Shown in pieces: positions 9,590 through 20,594 of a DNA stretch of 64,000 nt. Origin of the DNA: Henckelia pumila (taxonomy: Eukaryota; Streptophyta; Magnoliopsida; Lamiales; Gesneriaceae); assembly GCF_033568475.1 (NCBI RefSeq), contig NC_133123.1, positions 62,565,522 through 62,629,521 on the forward strand, read 5' to 3'. The notes below the pieces were generated by a model, which was not told where the DNA came from, did no database searches, and saw nothing but the letters and a program-made list of their open reading frames with translations. The translations under genes were made by a program, and so were the position numbers. Position 1 is the stretch's first letter. Each line of letters opens with the position of its first letter.

Positions 9590-11115
9590 GGCCCGCGGGA
9601 AAAATTATATTTTTATTAAAAATTAATTTTAATATGTTAAAATTTTATTTTTGGTCCGGTCAAAAATTGTTTTTGATTGGTTCACGAGATTTCGGATCGA
9701 ATTGTTCGAGTCTGTAAATTTTAAAAATGATTTTGGATAAATTTGAATTTTTGGAAAATTTTAATGTTTTATCCGTAAATTGAATTTTGAAATCAATTAT
9801 TTTGGTACAATTGATGATAAGATATGATCTTATGATATATTGAGTAAAATATGATTTTATTTGTAAAATTGGATTTTATAGATAAAATATGATTTTATTT
9901 GATATAGAGATAAAATATGATTTTATATGTGAAATGAGATTTTATATATAAAATATGATTTTATCTTGTTTAAATTTGAATTGCCACTGCATGTTATCCA
10001 ATAAATTAATTTTGAATTAAATGTTATTGGATAAGGATGATCTATTGCCATGACCAATTTTGTAGGTGTATGTTAGGAATTTACATTTTGTTTTTATTGT
10101 TGTTGGTTTTATTAATGGGCCTGGTTTATGGCCCGATATGAATATCATATGTAATAAAAGTGGGCTTGGTTTATAGCCCGTTCCCACCCCTAAAAATGTA
10201 TCCCTACTTGTCATTGTTATTTATTGTAAATACATTAGATTTAGTGGGAGATCAAGATTTGAAGACGGTGGGCCCAGCAGACAATAAAGACTGAAGAAAT
10301 GTAAATTGGAAGCACATGTAATAGGATTGCATTGCATACTGCATATTACCTAGGATTGGACTAAGACCCGTGATTGGCAACCACGGGTCAATTAGAAATG
10401 GAATCGATCATCCTATATAATATTTGATATTATGATTGTATGCATGTTTAGACATAAATTGCGTGAATCCGGCAAGCATGCAATAAAATGAATATGATGA
10501 GACAAATATTTTTATAATTAAAAATCCCTCATTTTAAATATGATTTAAAATTTATATCAAGATAAATAAAGGAAATTTAAATTTGTTTAAATGTTCCCAC
10601 CTTCCATCAACGGTCAATGTATGTGACGCTACCCGCGGATACGGTCCGGCTCATATTATTGGGGGGCCCGTCCGTCGGAAAGCTGTACATTGGATCGACA
10701 AATGTTGTAAGTTGGGTGGAACTCCCATGGGATCGGCTCATATTATTGGGGGATCCACATGGCGACCGTCCATCACAACTTAATATTGATGGGTCATCTT
10801 GACATGTCACTTTAAACGGCGTCATATTATTGGGCCCTTATTGGACATGAGGTAAACACATGGGGTTGCTTTGGAAGCAATTGGGCTCTACCTTTTGAGA
10901 ATTATGGTTGGCTGATATTATTCGGGACCATAAGTTTGTCAATTGGACTCCATGTTCTCACTAAGGAAAAAGTTTCCCGTTTTCACTAGAGGGTGGTGAA
11001 ATCGTTAAAATAGTGGGAGTGAGATTCATAAAATTAAATTCGCCTATTTTATGTCTTAGTAAATTGTTAAACAATCATTGATATATGTCTGTTTTTCTTT
11101 TCAGTATTTCATACA
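9590..11115 (+). repeat. Copia-1 leader with three further repeat sets
   Basis: A long untranslated leader without credible ORFs. It holds (a) four near-palindromic AT words TAAAATATGATTTTAT or close variants at 9844-9964; (b) two matched hairpins at 10117-10134 (GGGCC / GGCCC) and 10162-10179 (GGGCT / AGCCC) with the same TGGTTTA loop; (c) four copies of TCATATTATTGGG or close variants at 10651, 10738, 10822 and 10912, a period of about 87 bp. A pyrimidine tract and TTTTCTTTTCAG at about 11093-11104 look like a splice acceptor 11 nt before the gag start codon. Confidence 0.75.
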
Positions 11116-14100
11116 ATGAATTCGCGAAATCCATTATTCTCGATCCTCGAACAAAACAAGTTGACTGGCGCCAACTATACGGAATGGTTCCGGAAGTTGA
11201 AGATTGTCTTAACTTCGGAGAAAATGCTCTACGTGTTAGAGAAAGCACCTCCGAAGGAAGCACCAGCTGACATAAGTCCGGAGGAATTGGCCAAACTTGA
11301 TGCATGGTGTGACCATGACATCAAGACCAAATGCTATATGCAAGCCTCGATGTCTGATGAACTCCAGAGGCGATTTGAGGACACGGTGAATGCTGCTGAC
11401 ATTCACACGCAACTCAAGGAACTTTTTGGGGCTCAGTCGAGGGCTGAAAGGTTCGCTACTGTTAAGGAGTTGATGACGTGCCGCATGCGTGAAGGGACTT
11501 CGGTCCGTGATCATGGGGTACGAGTGATTTGGCTCATACAGAAGTTGGCGACCCTAGATTTGGTGTTGGAGCATGAACTCAATGTGGATTTATTGCTTCT
11601 GTCTCTTCCTTCTTCATTTGATGGATTTGTGATAAATTTTAATATGAACAAGATAGAGGCCACCCTTGAAGAGATGGTCAATATGCTCGTTACATATGAA
11701 TCCACACTTAAGAAGGATAAGCCAGCTTTCTTGGTGGGCTCCTCATCTTCTGCGAAGAAGGGGCCAAGTATGAAGGGCAAGAAACGTTCTACCCCACCCA
11801 AGAAAGTTGAGCCCGAGAAGAAGCAAAAGACAAAGGCTTCAAACAATGGAAAATCCAAGGATGTTTGCCATTACTGCAAGAAGCCGGGTCATTGGAAGCG
11901 CAACTGCAAGGAATATCTTGAGCAGTTGGGAACTGCAAAGGGTATGTTCTATATTGAAATAAACATGTCACTTAATACAACTTCTTGGGTATTGGATACC
12001 GGATGTGGATCTCACATTTGCAATGATTTGCAGGTGATGACAAGAAGTCGCAGGCTTAGAATGGGTGAGACCCAGCTGAGGCTCGGGAATGGTTCCAGAG
12101 TTGAAGCTACGGCCATTGGAGATGTTTGTTTGACTTTGCAGAACGGTTTTAAATTATTGTTAAGAGATGTTTTATTTGTGCCAGATTTAATTAAAAACAT
12201 TATTTCTATTTCTATGCTTGATAGAGATGGTTATTCTTGCAATTTTGTGAATGGGATTTGCAATATTTACAAGAATGAATGTTTAATTGGAAATGGACAA
12301 CTTGAAAACGATCTATACAACTTAAAACTAAAAGACGTTCCAGTGAATTATGTTGATAAACCGGCGACAACAAACAAAAGGAAAATCGATAGTCAAAACC
12401 CGGCAAACCTTTGGCATGCTAGGCTAGGTCATATTTCCTCAAGGAGGATGAACAAGCTAGTGGGAGAGGGCATGTTTGATATGTCTGATATTAATTCTCT
12501 ACCTACTTGTGAATCCTGCCTAAAAGGAAAAATGACTAAATCTCCTTTTAAGGGGAAACCTGAGCGTAGTCAGAATCTGTTGGATTTGATCCATACAGAT
12601 GTTTGTGGTCCATTTAGAGTAGGGACTCAACATGGCCACACCTACTTCATTACCTTTACTGATGATTATTCAAGGTATGGGTATTTATATTTAATGAAAT
12701 ATAAGTCTGAAGCATTTGAAAAGTTCAAAGAATTCAAGGCTGAAGTAGAAAACAAGCTAGGTAAAAGTATTAAAGCACTTCGATCGGATCGAGGTGGAGA
12801 ATACTTGAGTACCGAGTTTTTGGACTATCTGAAAGAGAATGGGATTCTCTCTCAGTGGACTCCTCCTATGACACCACAGCTTAATGGTGTATCGGAGCGT
12901 CGTAATCGAACTTTGTTGGACATGGTTCGATCTATGATGAGCTTCCCTGAGCTTCCACCTTCGTTTTGGGGCTATGCGCTTGAAACGGCGGTATTGTTGT
13001 TGAACAACGTCCACACTAAAGCAGTGGACAAAACACCATACGAGTTATGGAATGGCAAAGCTCCTAAGTATTCGTACTTGAGGATTTGGGGATGTCCTGC
13101 TTACGTGAAGCGGACAGTGGGAGATAAGTTGGATAGTCGATCCAGCTTATGTTATTTTGTAGGGTATCCGAAGAATTCAATCGGATATTATTTCTATTAT
13201 CCTGCTGAAACAAAGGTGTTTGTTTCTAGGAATGCCACCTTCTTGGAGAAGGAATTCTTATTGGATAAGAAAGGCGAGATGATGGAACTCGAAGAAGTTC
13301 GAGAAGAACCCGAAATACAAAATAACGATCCTACACCTCAGGAACCATTGCTGGACACGCCTGCACCTAGAAGATCCGAAAGGACTTCTAGACCTCCAGT
13401 TCGATATGGTCTTCTTCTTGAAGGGGATCAAGATGAACCCGACATTGGATGTGATCCAAGAAACTTCAAGGAAGCAATTTCTGATGCGGATTCGAATTTA
13501 TGGCTTGAAGCTATGCAGTCAGAATTGGATTCGATGCATACAAACCAAGTTTGGTCTTTAGTAGATCCTCCCGATGGAATTGTTCCGATAGGGTGCAAAT
13601 GGATCTACAAAAGAAAGCTTGGGCCTGATGGTAAGGTATTGACCTACAAGGCGCGATTGGTGGCTAAAGGTTATACTCAAAGGCAAGGAGTTGACTATGA
13701 CGAAACCTTTTCACCAGTTGCAATGTTCAAGTCCATAAGAATCCTAATTGCCATAGCTGCATGGTATGACTATGAGATATGGCAAATGGATGTGAAGACT
13801 GCTTTTCTTAATGGAGACATTAAGGAGGAAATCTATATGAAGCAGCCTGAGGGGTACACATCCATGGGAAGCGAGCATAAGGTATGCAAGCTTCAGAGAT
13901 CAATTTATGGTCTAAAACAAGCATCAAGAAGTTGGAACCAGAAATTTGATGAAACAATAAAAGATTTTGGTTTCATCAAGAACCCGGAGGAACCTTGCGT
14001 GTACAAGAAAGTAGTTAAGGATGCGGTGACATTCTTAGTACTTTATGTTGATGACATCCTACTCATTGGGAATGATGTAGGGATGTTGCAGTCAACAAAG

Positions 14101-15030
14101 ATATGGTTATCAGGTAGATTTTCGATGAAGGATTTGGGAGAGGCATCCTACATTCTTGGGATACAGATCTATAGAGATAGGTCTAAGAGAATGATAGGAC
14201 TCACTCAATCAACCTACATCGATACCATATTGAAACGGTTTTCAATGGATGGGTCCAAAAGAGGACATCTACCCATGTGTCATGGAGTTTCTCTATCCAA
14301 GTCTATGTGTCCCAAGACTGATGAAGAGATAGAGAATATGACACATGTACCATATGCGTCAGCTATAGGTAGTATCATGTATGGGATGATATCTACCAGA
14401 CCGGATGTAGCATTTGCTCTGAGTGTCACGAGCAGATATCAGTCTAATCCTGGTCAAATGCATTGGAAAGCCGTGAAGGACATTCTTAAGTACTTGCAAA
14501 GGACTAAGAATATGTTCATGGTTTATGGAGGACGAGAACTCAAATTGGAAGGCTATACCGACTCTAGCTTCCAAAGTGATGTGGATGACTCAAAGTCAAC
14601 CTCTGGATTTGTGTTCATGCTCAATGGCGGTGCTGTCTCTTGGAAGAGTTCCAAGCAGGACACCACAGCGGATTCCACCACTGAGGCTGAATACATTGCA
14701 GCATCAGCTGCTGCTAAAGAGGCCGTTTGGATGAGGAAGTTCGTCCAAGAGTTGGGCGTCATTCCTGAATTTGTTGGTCCAGTCCCGGTGTACTGCGACA
14801 ACACGGGTGCCATTGCTCAAGCAAAGGAACCAAGGTCTCATCAAAGATCCAAACACGTACTGAGGAAATACCACATAATCCGGGAGATTGTGGAAAGAGG
14901 AGACATCATTGTCGAACGAGTGGCCTCTGCAGACAATATCGCTGATCCGCTTACTAAGCCCTTGCCAGGACCATTGTTTGACAAACATCGCGAAGCAATG
15001 GGTCTACGTAGTATGACTAGTTGGCTATAG
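11116..15030 (+). CDS. Gag-Pol polyprotein, Ty1/copia (Copia-1)
   Basis: A single 1304-residue ORF in copia order. Gag (UBN2-type) spans about 1-210; a lysine-rich linker is followed by a zinc knuckle CHYCKKPGHWKRNC at 251-264. Protease has DTGCGSH near 294. GAG-pre-integrase has WHARLGH (434-440) and C465xxC468. Integrase has catalytic Asp near 495, Asp 558 in SDRGGEY and Glu 594. Reverse transcriptase has YVDD at 977-980. RNase H occupies the last ~170 residues with GYTDSSF and TEAEYIA. It would form the particle, mature the proteins, copy the RNA and integrate the DNA. The start is the first ATG after the acceptor-like site. No frameshift or stop. Sub-lineage not assigned with confidence. 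Confidence 0.97.
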   Translation: MNSRNPLFSILEQNKLTGANYTEWFRKLKIVLTSEKMLYVLEKAPPKEAPADISPEELAKLDAWCDHDIKTKCYMQASMSDELQRRFEDTVNAADIHTQLKELFGAQSRAERFATVKELMTCRMREGTSVRDHGVRVIWLIQKLATLDLVLEHELNVDLLLLSLPSSFDGFVINFNMNKIEATLEEMVNMLVTYESTLKKDKPAFLVGSSSSAKKGPSMKGKKRSTPPKKVEPEKKQKTKASNNGKSKDVCHYCKKPGHWKRNCKEYLEQLGTAKGMFYIEINMSLNTTSWVLDTGCGSHICNDLQVMTRSRRLRMGETQLRLGNGSRVEATAIGDVCLTLQNGFKLLLRDVLFVPDLIKNIISISMLDRDGYSCNFVNGICNIYKNECLIGNGQLENDLYNLKLKDVPVNYVDKPATTNKRKIDSQNPANLWHARLGHISSRRMNKLVGEGMFDMSDINSLPTCESCLKGKMTKSPFKGKPERSQNLLDLIHTDVCGPFRVGTQHGHTYFITFTDDYSRYGYLYLMKYKSEAFEKFKEFKAEVENKLGKSIKALRSDRGGEYLSTEFLDYLKENGILSQWTPPMTPQLNGVSERRNRTLLDMVRSMMSFPELPPSFWGYALETAVLLLNNVHTKAVDKTPYELWNGKAPKYSYLRIWGCPAYVKRTVGDKLDSRSSLCYFVGYPKNSIGYYFYYPAETKVFVSRNATFLEKEFLLDKKGEMMELEEVREEPEIQNNDPTPQEPLLDTPAPRRSERTSRPPVRYGLLLEGDQDEPDIGCDPRNFKEAISDADSNLWLEAMQSELDSMHTNQVWSLVDPPDGIVPIGCKWIYKRKLGPDGKVLTYKARLVAKGYTQRQGVDYDETFSPVAMFKSIRILIAIAAWYDYEIWQMDVKTAFLNGDIKEEIYMKQPEGYTSMGSEHKVCKLQRSIYGLKQASRSWNQKFDETIKDFGFIKNPEEPCVYKKVVKDAVTFLVLYVDDILLIGNDVGMLQSTKIWLSGRFSMKDLGEASYILGIQIYRDRSKRMIGLTQSTYIDTILKRFSMDGSKRGHLPMCHGVSLSKSMCPKTDEEIENMTHVPYASAIGSIMYGMISTRPDVAFALSVTSRYQSNPGQMHWKAVKDILKYLQRTKNMFMVYGGRELKLEGYTDSSFQSDVDDSKSTSGFVFMLNGGAVSWKSSKQDTTADSTTEAEYIAASAAAKEAVWMRKFVQELGVIPEFVGPVPVYCDNTGAIAQAKEPRSHQRSKHVLRKYHIIREIVERGDIIVERVASADNIADPLTKPLPGPLFDKHREAMGLRSMTSWL

Positions 15031-15044
15031 GGCAAGTGGGAGAT
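15031..15044 (+). other. Polypurine tract (Copia-1)
   Basis: GGCAAGTGGGAGAT lies directly between the stop codon and the 3' LTR. It primes plus-strand DNA synthesis. The same sequence is at 43291-43304 in Copia-2. Confidence 0.85.
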
Positions 15045-16907
15045 TGTAAGAGTGGGTGCCCAGTGAGCCAACTGTGTGGCTATGGGCTTTGATGACTCTT
15101 TGTATAAACAATCTTTTGTTTAATATTATTTACACTTTTATGGCAATGACTTTATATTACTTCATATTGTTATATTGTGATATACTATTGTTGTTTTGAT
15201 AAAGACCTTGAATATACTATAGTGTATGTAAGATGTGGTAGAACATGGAGATGTCTATCATGAAATACATCTTATAGTCACTGTATATTCTAAAAACCGT
15301 TCCTAGTCGATTGAGCCGTCCGATAATAAGGATAAGGATCGCTCGAGTTTGAGACTAGCATTTGCGATGCGGAGTACCACGTTTCATTGGTAGGGAACAT
15401 GGAGATGTTCGAAGCATGCAAATGGATATTCATAGGATGAATAATCGAACTACCCTATCCGGACTTTCCAAGTGGTTATCACTTATCGAGTGGATAAAGT
15501 CCGCGGTTTTGGTTGTACACCATTAGTCCTTACGACTTGAAACATCATGGAGACTCTATATGCTAGTGCTGTGCTTTGACTCGTTTACCGACTCTATGGG
15601 GGTCATCAGGTGTCGAGATTGGGTACAGTTACGACACATATAGGAGTCAATGCATTGTTGTCAAGGATTCACCACATACTTGCGAGTGTGGATATCCTAT
15701 GCGATCTGAGGAGATATTAGTGTGACAAATCTCTGGCCAGAGTACTTGATGTGATTTAAGAAATGGTTTCTTAGTAGCACATGCGATGTCACTAATTTGA
15801 TCTTCAAGATGTATTGCATAGTTATCGAATCTTGAGCGACTCTCGATATACCAATGGTTGTTGATTCGATCGGGATATATGGATGAAGGGACCGTACTGT
15901 ACGCTAACCAAAATCTACTGGTTCTTGTAGGCACTATCAGTGATACCTAGGGAATCATGGGGCGATGTTGCTAGGCGCTTTACCATGATTCGTTGGGCAA
16001 GTCGGAAAGTGTTGTTCCGAGTCACAAGGAGTTGTGAGCCCACGGCTAGCTGTATCCCTGAACCATTGAGGGTCACACAGTGTAATGGAGTTTTAATCCC
16101 CGTTGAGATAGTTAAATTTAAAGAGTTAAATTTAATGAATAAAGAAGTTGGACTTCTTAAATAAGAGTTAGGGAGTAGGATTTCCTAAAATGACATAGGG
16201 ATGGACATTTTTGGAAACCACTGAATTCGGATTCAGGAAAATTTATTTTGACTTTAAAATGTGCAGAAATGGTTTCTGTGCACATTGGTGAAATTGGTTC
16301 ATCGATCGGAGTCACGATGAATTTTATATTAATTTCTGAACGTGCGGGCTTTGCTTGTCGGGCCCTAGCTTATGACTAATGGGCCCTAAGGTGTTAGTGG
16401 CCTGCATTATAAATAAGTTATTGCAGTACAGAAATTACACACAACAGCTCATTATTTTTTAGAAGCAAAAATCGAAAACCCTAGCCTCTCAAAGTAATAA
16501 TCGGCCGACCCCTCCCATACTCTGCCCGAGAAATTCCGGTCTGTGATTTTGAATTGCAGTCAGGAATAACGAATCAGATTCGTTTAATCTCTTCGCAGAA
16601 AAACTTCTGATAGATTTTCTAGTGCAATCTGTCAGAGGGATTTAAACCTCATTCGTGGACCTGATTGAAGGAGTTCATCAGTTCCTGGGAGATACAAGAA
16701 GCGCAGAGAAATCTGTGTGGTGTCCAATAATCTCGCTTCGAGATTGAAGGTAAAATTTAATTAATTGTTATTTGAATTTTACACACACAATAATTTAATC
16801 GTTGAATGGTTGATACCCACACCATGGAATTGTTCCATGATAAAATTTTTAAACTTCCGCTGCACCGGGTATCAATCGTGATTGATCTGACCGCCAGTTA
16901 TCCAACA
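15045..16907 (+). repeat. Copia-1 3' LTR
   Basis: 1863 bp, near-identical to the 5' LTR with three substitutions seen by eye. Followed by the target duplication TATAG at 16908-16912. Confidence 0.95.
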
Positions 16908-16912
16908 TATAG

Positions 16913-17093
16913 CACAAGACATGATCATTTATCATCTCGAGAAAGTGGAATCAGAAATTATGGATTTGATGGGCCGTCTAAATACACTGGTTCCAAAATG
17001 GTTCTAGGAATAATCAATTTGAAGAGTATTTTAGCAGTGGACAAAATATACATGGGAAATTGCATATATCACCCTTGTGAAATCCCGTGTTAG
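16913..17093 (+). pseudogene. 3' tail fragment of the hAT relic, right of Copia-1
   Basis: It continues the frame broken at 7346 (STRHDHLSSRES, NYGFDGPSKYTGSKM), then loses similarity near 17050, where another repeat edge (TATCACCCTTGTGAAATC) begins. That edge has a rough inverted counterpart near 18746-18772 (ATTTCACAGGGGTA), so 17056-18772 may be a separate TIR element holding the next items; this is weakly supported. Confidence 0.5.
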
Positions 17094-17168
17094 CTAATAA
17101 CCCGTTGTGAAAATTTTTTAAGCTAATAACCCCCTGTGATTCTAAATTTGTAGCATACACACCCCTTC

Positions 17169-17572
17169 TGGGACGTTACAGTTGGTATCAGAGCCGACCT
17201 CTCTTAGTACGGTATGGTTTGGGAACGAACCAGGTGGAAGCTGGTGGGCATGTGACGCCTGGGGCAGAAAAGGGCGGGGAGTGATCGCCGGTACCAAGAG
17301 GTTGCACGGACAATGAGCGGCTCCTGGCAGGCTTCTAGGCGGAGGGAGACATGAATGAACCGATCCCGTGCCGGAATGAGAGGGAAATTTTCTCAAGGTG
17401 CGTGTGAATGAGGACATAAGAACTCCAAAGTTAAGCATGCTTGACTTGGGGTAATTATAGGATGGGTGACCCCCTGAGAAGTTTCTCAAGGTGCGTATGA
17501 GTGAAGACATAAGCACGCTGGAAAGACTAGTCTTGATACATTAATGATAGTCGTCGAATTTGGGACGTTACA
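17169..17572 (+). mobile_element. Cassandra-type TRIM, copy A (5' LTR mostly missing)
   Basis: A remnant of the 5' LTR ends GGGACGTTACA at 17180, followed by tRNA-Met primer site TGGTATCAGAGC (17183-17194), a ~190-bp noncoding internal region, and a 3' LTR ending in the same GGGACGTTACA at 17572. The 3' LTR contains a 5S-rRNA-like stretch at 17417-17484 (AACTCCAAAGTTAAGCATGC ... GGATGGGTGACC), the hallmark of Cassandra elements, which are non-coding and have a Pol III-type 5S promoter. ORFs in it are accidental. Confidence 0.85.
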
Positions 17573-17613
17573 CTTACCCAAATATTTGAATAGTCCATCG
17601 ATATAATCATTAC

Positions 17614-17735
17614 GGCTGCGTTTGGTAGGTGTTATGAGATTATTAATGCATACGGACTTTGATTGATAAAAATAGGATAAATAAAAGTTGTGATAATTTT
17701 ATTATTTGTTTGTTAAAATTTTTGGGAGGATGATA
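17614..17735. mobile_element. 5' fragment of a GGCTGCGTTTGGT TIR element
   Basis: It matches the first ~120 bp of the complete 891-bp element at 21080-21970. The 41 bp between the Cassandra end and the TIR are the same in both places, so the Cassandra plus TIR-element block is duplicated as a unit. Confidence 0.65.
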
Positions 17736-17749
17736 AAAAATAAATTTGT

Positions 17750-18470
17750 TAAATTTATTATTATTAATTAATTTGTTTCTTAAAAAAAATTATTACTTTA
17801 TCTTGATATCATTATTTTATTAAATCACTTCGTGTTTCCAATTTCTCCATCAAACATGCATTCACAAACAAGTATTTAAATACTTGAACGTAACAAAATA
17901 TTGAATCAACATGATAAGTTCATACATATTACTTTTTCAATTTAAGACTATATATGTTTGAACCAAAATCTAAATTTTTCGAGAATATGTATTGCACAAT
18001 TTGTAGTAAATAATAAAAAAATAAAGTGGTTATATAATGATAAAATTTACTATTAAAATATATTTTTTGTATAACTAATACTAAGATAAAATAACTAATA
18101 TATTTCATAGTTATTTAATTAAAAATATTATTTTATTCAATTAAATATATAATTAATAGTAAATTTTATTATTATATAATCATTTTATATTTTTATTATT
18201 TATTGCAAATTGTGCAATGCATCTTTTCAAAAAGTTAGATTTTGGTTCAATACTATATAGTCCTAAATCGAAAAAGTAATATGCTTGAACTTATCATTTT
18301 AATTAATTTAATATTTTCTTAGTTTTATGTATTTAAATCCTTATTTTTGAATGCATATTTAATGAAAAATTTGGAAGCACGAAGTAAGTTTAATAAAATA
18401 ATGATATCAAGATAAAGTAATAATATTTTTTTAGAAACAAATTAATTAATATTAATGAATTTAAAATAAA
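17750..18470. repeat. Fold-back palindrome, arms of about 300 bp
   Basis: The left arm (about 17750-18060) and right arm (about 18150-18470) are reverse complements with scattered mismatches: ATTACTTTATCTTGATATCA reads forward near 17792 and reversed near 18400, and TTTTGGTTCAA-type strings near 18235 pair with TTGAACCAAAA near 17957. An AT-rich centre of about 90 bp separates the arms. No ORF. It could be a long-TIR MITE or fold-back element; a transcript would form a long hairpin. Confidence 0.8.
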
Positions 18471-18823
18471 AATTCATAAAATGTAAATTTTTTATAAATA
18501 TTTTATAATTGGATCTTATGGATTGAAAAGATTTAAAAATTATATACTCAAGGGGTCAAATATGAAATTTTAATATTTCACAGGGGTATTTGATGCAAAA
18601 AAAATCATAATGTTTGTTCAGTCGCATGAAGGGCGCGTGTGCGACAATCACTCATATAAAGGGGCACATGTGCTAATTTTATAAAAGGTTAGGGTTGAAG
18701 ATGCCTATTAAAATTTCACAGAGGAGAAGTGTGCATTTTCAATATTTCACAGGGGTACGTCTTTGATGCAAATAACTCTTTTAGTAAAACAGTTATGTTT
18801 TCTTATTTTTTATTTAAAATAAA

Positions 18824-18888
<65 letters not shown>

Positions 18889-19366
18889 TTTTTGCAATTA
18901 AAATGTTCCGGATACATTAGATTAATAAATACAAGACAATTTTACGAGTAAATTTAATAAATAGATATCCGGAGTGACTTGAATCTTGAAAAAAACATTA
19001 TTTTTATGTTAAAATTATTACTTTCCACTGCAAATATGATACAGGTCGACATGTAAAACTACTCATTAATTAAAAATTTTATCCCTATTCATTTTAGATC
19101 AATTAACAAGATTAGATACATAAATTTAGGAATATGTCTATTGTGAGACTTGTCATATATGTTTGTAATGAAAAACAATATTTTTGTATAAAAATCAATA
19201 TTTTTAGAGTATCGTAGAATCGAAGATTCCTCTCAAATATTTACCCGTGAAATGATCTCACGGAAATTTTTGCGTAAATTTAGTTTGGTATAACCTAGTC
19301 GGACCAAATTTAATTACTAAAAAGTAAAAAGTAAAACACTCCAGTTTTATTAAATTGTATGTATTG

Positions 19367-19400
<34 letters not shown>

Positions 19401-19686
19401 ACATAATATATTATCTTATTAAACTTAAAATATTTTAGTGTCCTAATTTGTCATTTTATTCAATGATAAATTTATCATGATTGTATTTAACATTCATTAT
19501 TAAAAAAAATCGATAATTATTAATTTATCATTACAATATTGTTATAAAAACCTAAATCATATCCTCTCAAAAACAAACCTAAATCATATAAAAATATACA
19601 ATCTATATAATTTTATATTTTAACTACTTCTTAAACTTTTTACATTTTTTTTCATATAATCACATGTTCAAGATCTTAGTGTATAT
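18471..19686. other. AT-rich intergenic sequence
   Basis: No coding potential, RNA gene or clear element boundary apart from the microsatellite at 18826-18888 and a short AT/AC run near 19373-19400. The start may belong to the element suspected at 17056-18772. Confidence 0.5.
18826..18888. repeat. (AAT)n microsatellite
   Basis: About 20 uninterrupted AAT/ATA units. The asparagine-run ORF it creates is an artefact. Confidence 0.95.
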
Positions 19687-20594
19687 TGTTGGTATTTATA
19701 TTCGATGCGCAGCGAAAATTTGTGAAAAAAAAATATTAAACAACTTTTAAAATTTTTTACAGCAAAATAATTTTGTATAGATCGACCAAATGATCTAGTT
19801 TAATTATAACAAAAACTTCACAAGTTCTCTTATAATTAAACATGCAAAATACTATAATAAATTTAATGATTAAGATTCTACTATGGAATAAGAATCGTTA
19901 CCAAAATTATTTGGATGATTCACTACTTGTATGCAATCAGCTCTTCTGGAATTCCTTCAGTTCCATGGTCTTCCTTCCCAATCTTCGAATCAACCAACAG
20001 ACAATAGTGTGGGCTAACTCTTTTAATTTTTCTCACAAAATTATTTACTATAATTTTTCACAAAAAATTCTAATCTGACAAGAGAGTATGAGACATGCAT
20101 ATGTGTGTGTTATATATATATTTAGTTTACAAAATCAAATCCAATCTCAATCGGTTTGAGATTAACGTGTGATTTGAAATTCAAATTGTAATCAATTTTG
20201 AAAACGAAAAAAAATTTCTCGAAAATCTTGAAACCAAAAATAATTCAAATTTTTTGAAGTTTAAATAATGCTCAAATATCTAATATTTGATGTCTATTAT
20301 TTAAAAATTAAAACTTGTTTAAATTTATACAGAATCAGATAATCATATCTCATTCTAATATTGAAATCATTTGACATTCAAATAATTATCAAACATCTCA
20401 TAATTATCTAAAATAATTACTCTATATATATATCCAAAAACAAATTATATTTGTAATCAAATTACAAATATAAAATATAATATTCTCTTTATTAAAAAAT
20501 AAACAATTTTATTATTTAATCAATTTATGTGAATTAATAATTAATCATATTAATTATTTAAGGTATCCATCGTGATTGCGTGAAGATGGTTTGG

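Larger units (their letters stand above)
7347..16907 (+). mobile_element. Copia-1: complete, apparently intact Ty1/copia retrotransposon
   Basis: Two 1863-bp LTRs (7347-9209, 15045-16907) start TGTAAGAGTGGG and end CCAACA. The element is flanked by 5-bp target duplications TATAG (7342-7346, 16908-16912). Primer site, polypurine tract and a single uninterrupted gag-pol ORF are present. I find only three LTR mismatches by eye (7766, 8327, 8915), so insertion was recent. It lies in the tail of the hAT relic. All parts needed for autonomous transposition appear present; activity is inferred, not shown. Confidence 0.95.

Noticed and set aside
9350..9619. Arg/Pro/Ala-rich ORF across the Copia-1 leader array (and 37610-37879 in Copia-2)
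   Set aside because: It is a by-product of the GC-rich hairpins; codon content follows the repeats and the copies differ in frame content.
7347..16907. Simple duplication of Copia-1 as the origin of Copia-2
   Set aside because: Each has its own target duplication (TATAG, CCTAT) and different flanks, so they are separate insertions of one family.
17417..17484. 5S rRNA gene
   Set aside because: Only part of 5S is present and it sits inside an LTR flanking a tRNA-Met primer site, which is the Cassandra arrangement; same for 20884-20950.
17142..17516. 124-residue minus-strand ORF (also 20554-20862)
   Set aside because: Lies over the non-coding Cassandra element; no domain and no conservation beyond the DNA duplication.
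18729..18920. Asparagine-run ORF
   Set aside because: Produced by the (AAT)n microsatellite.
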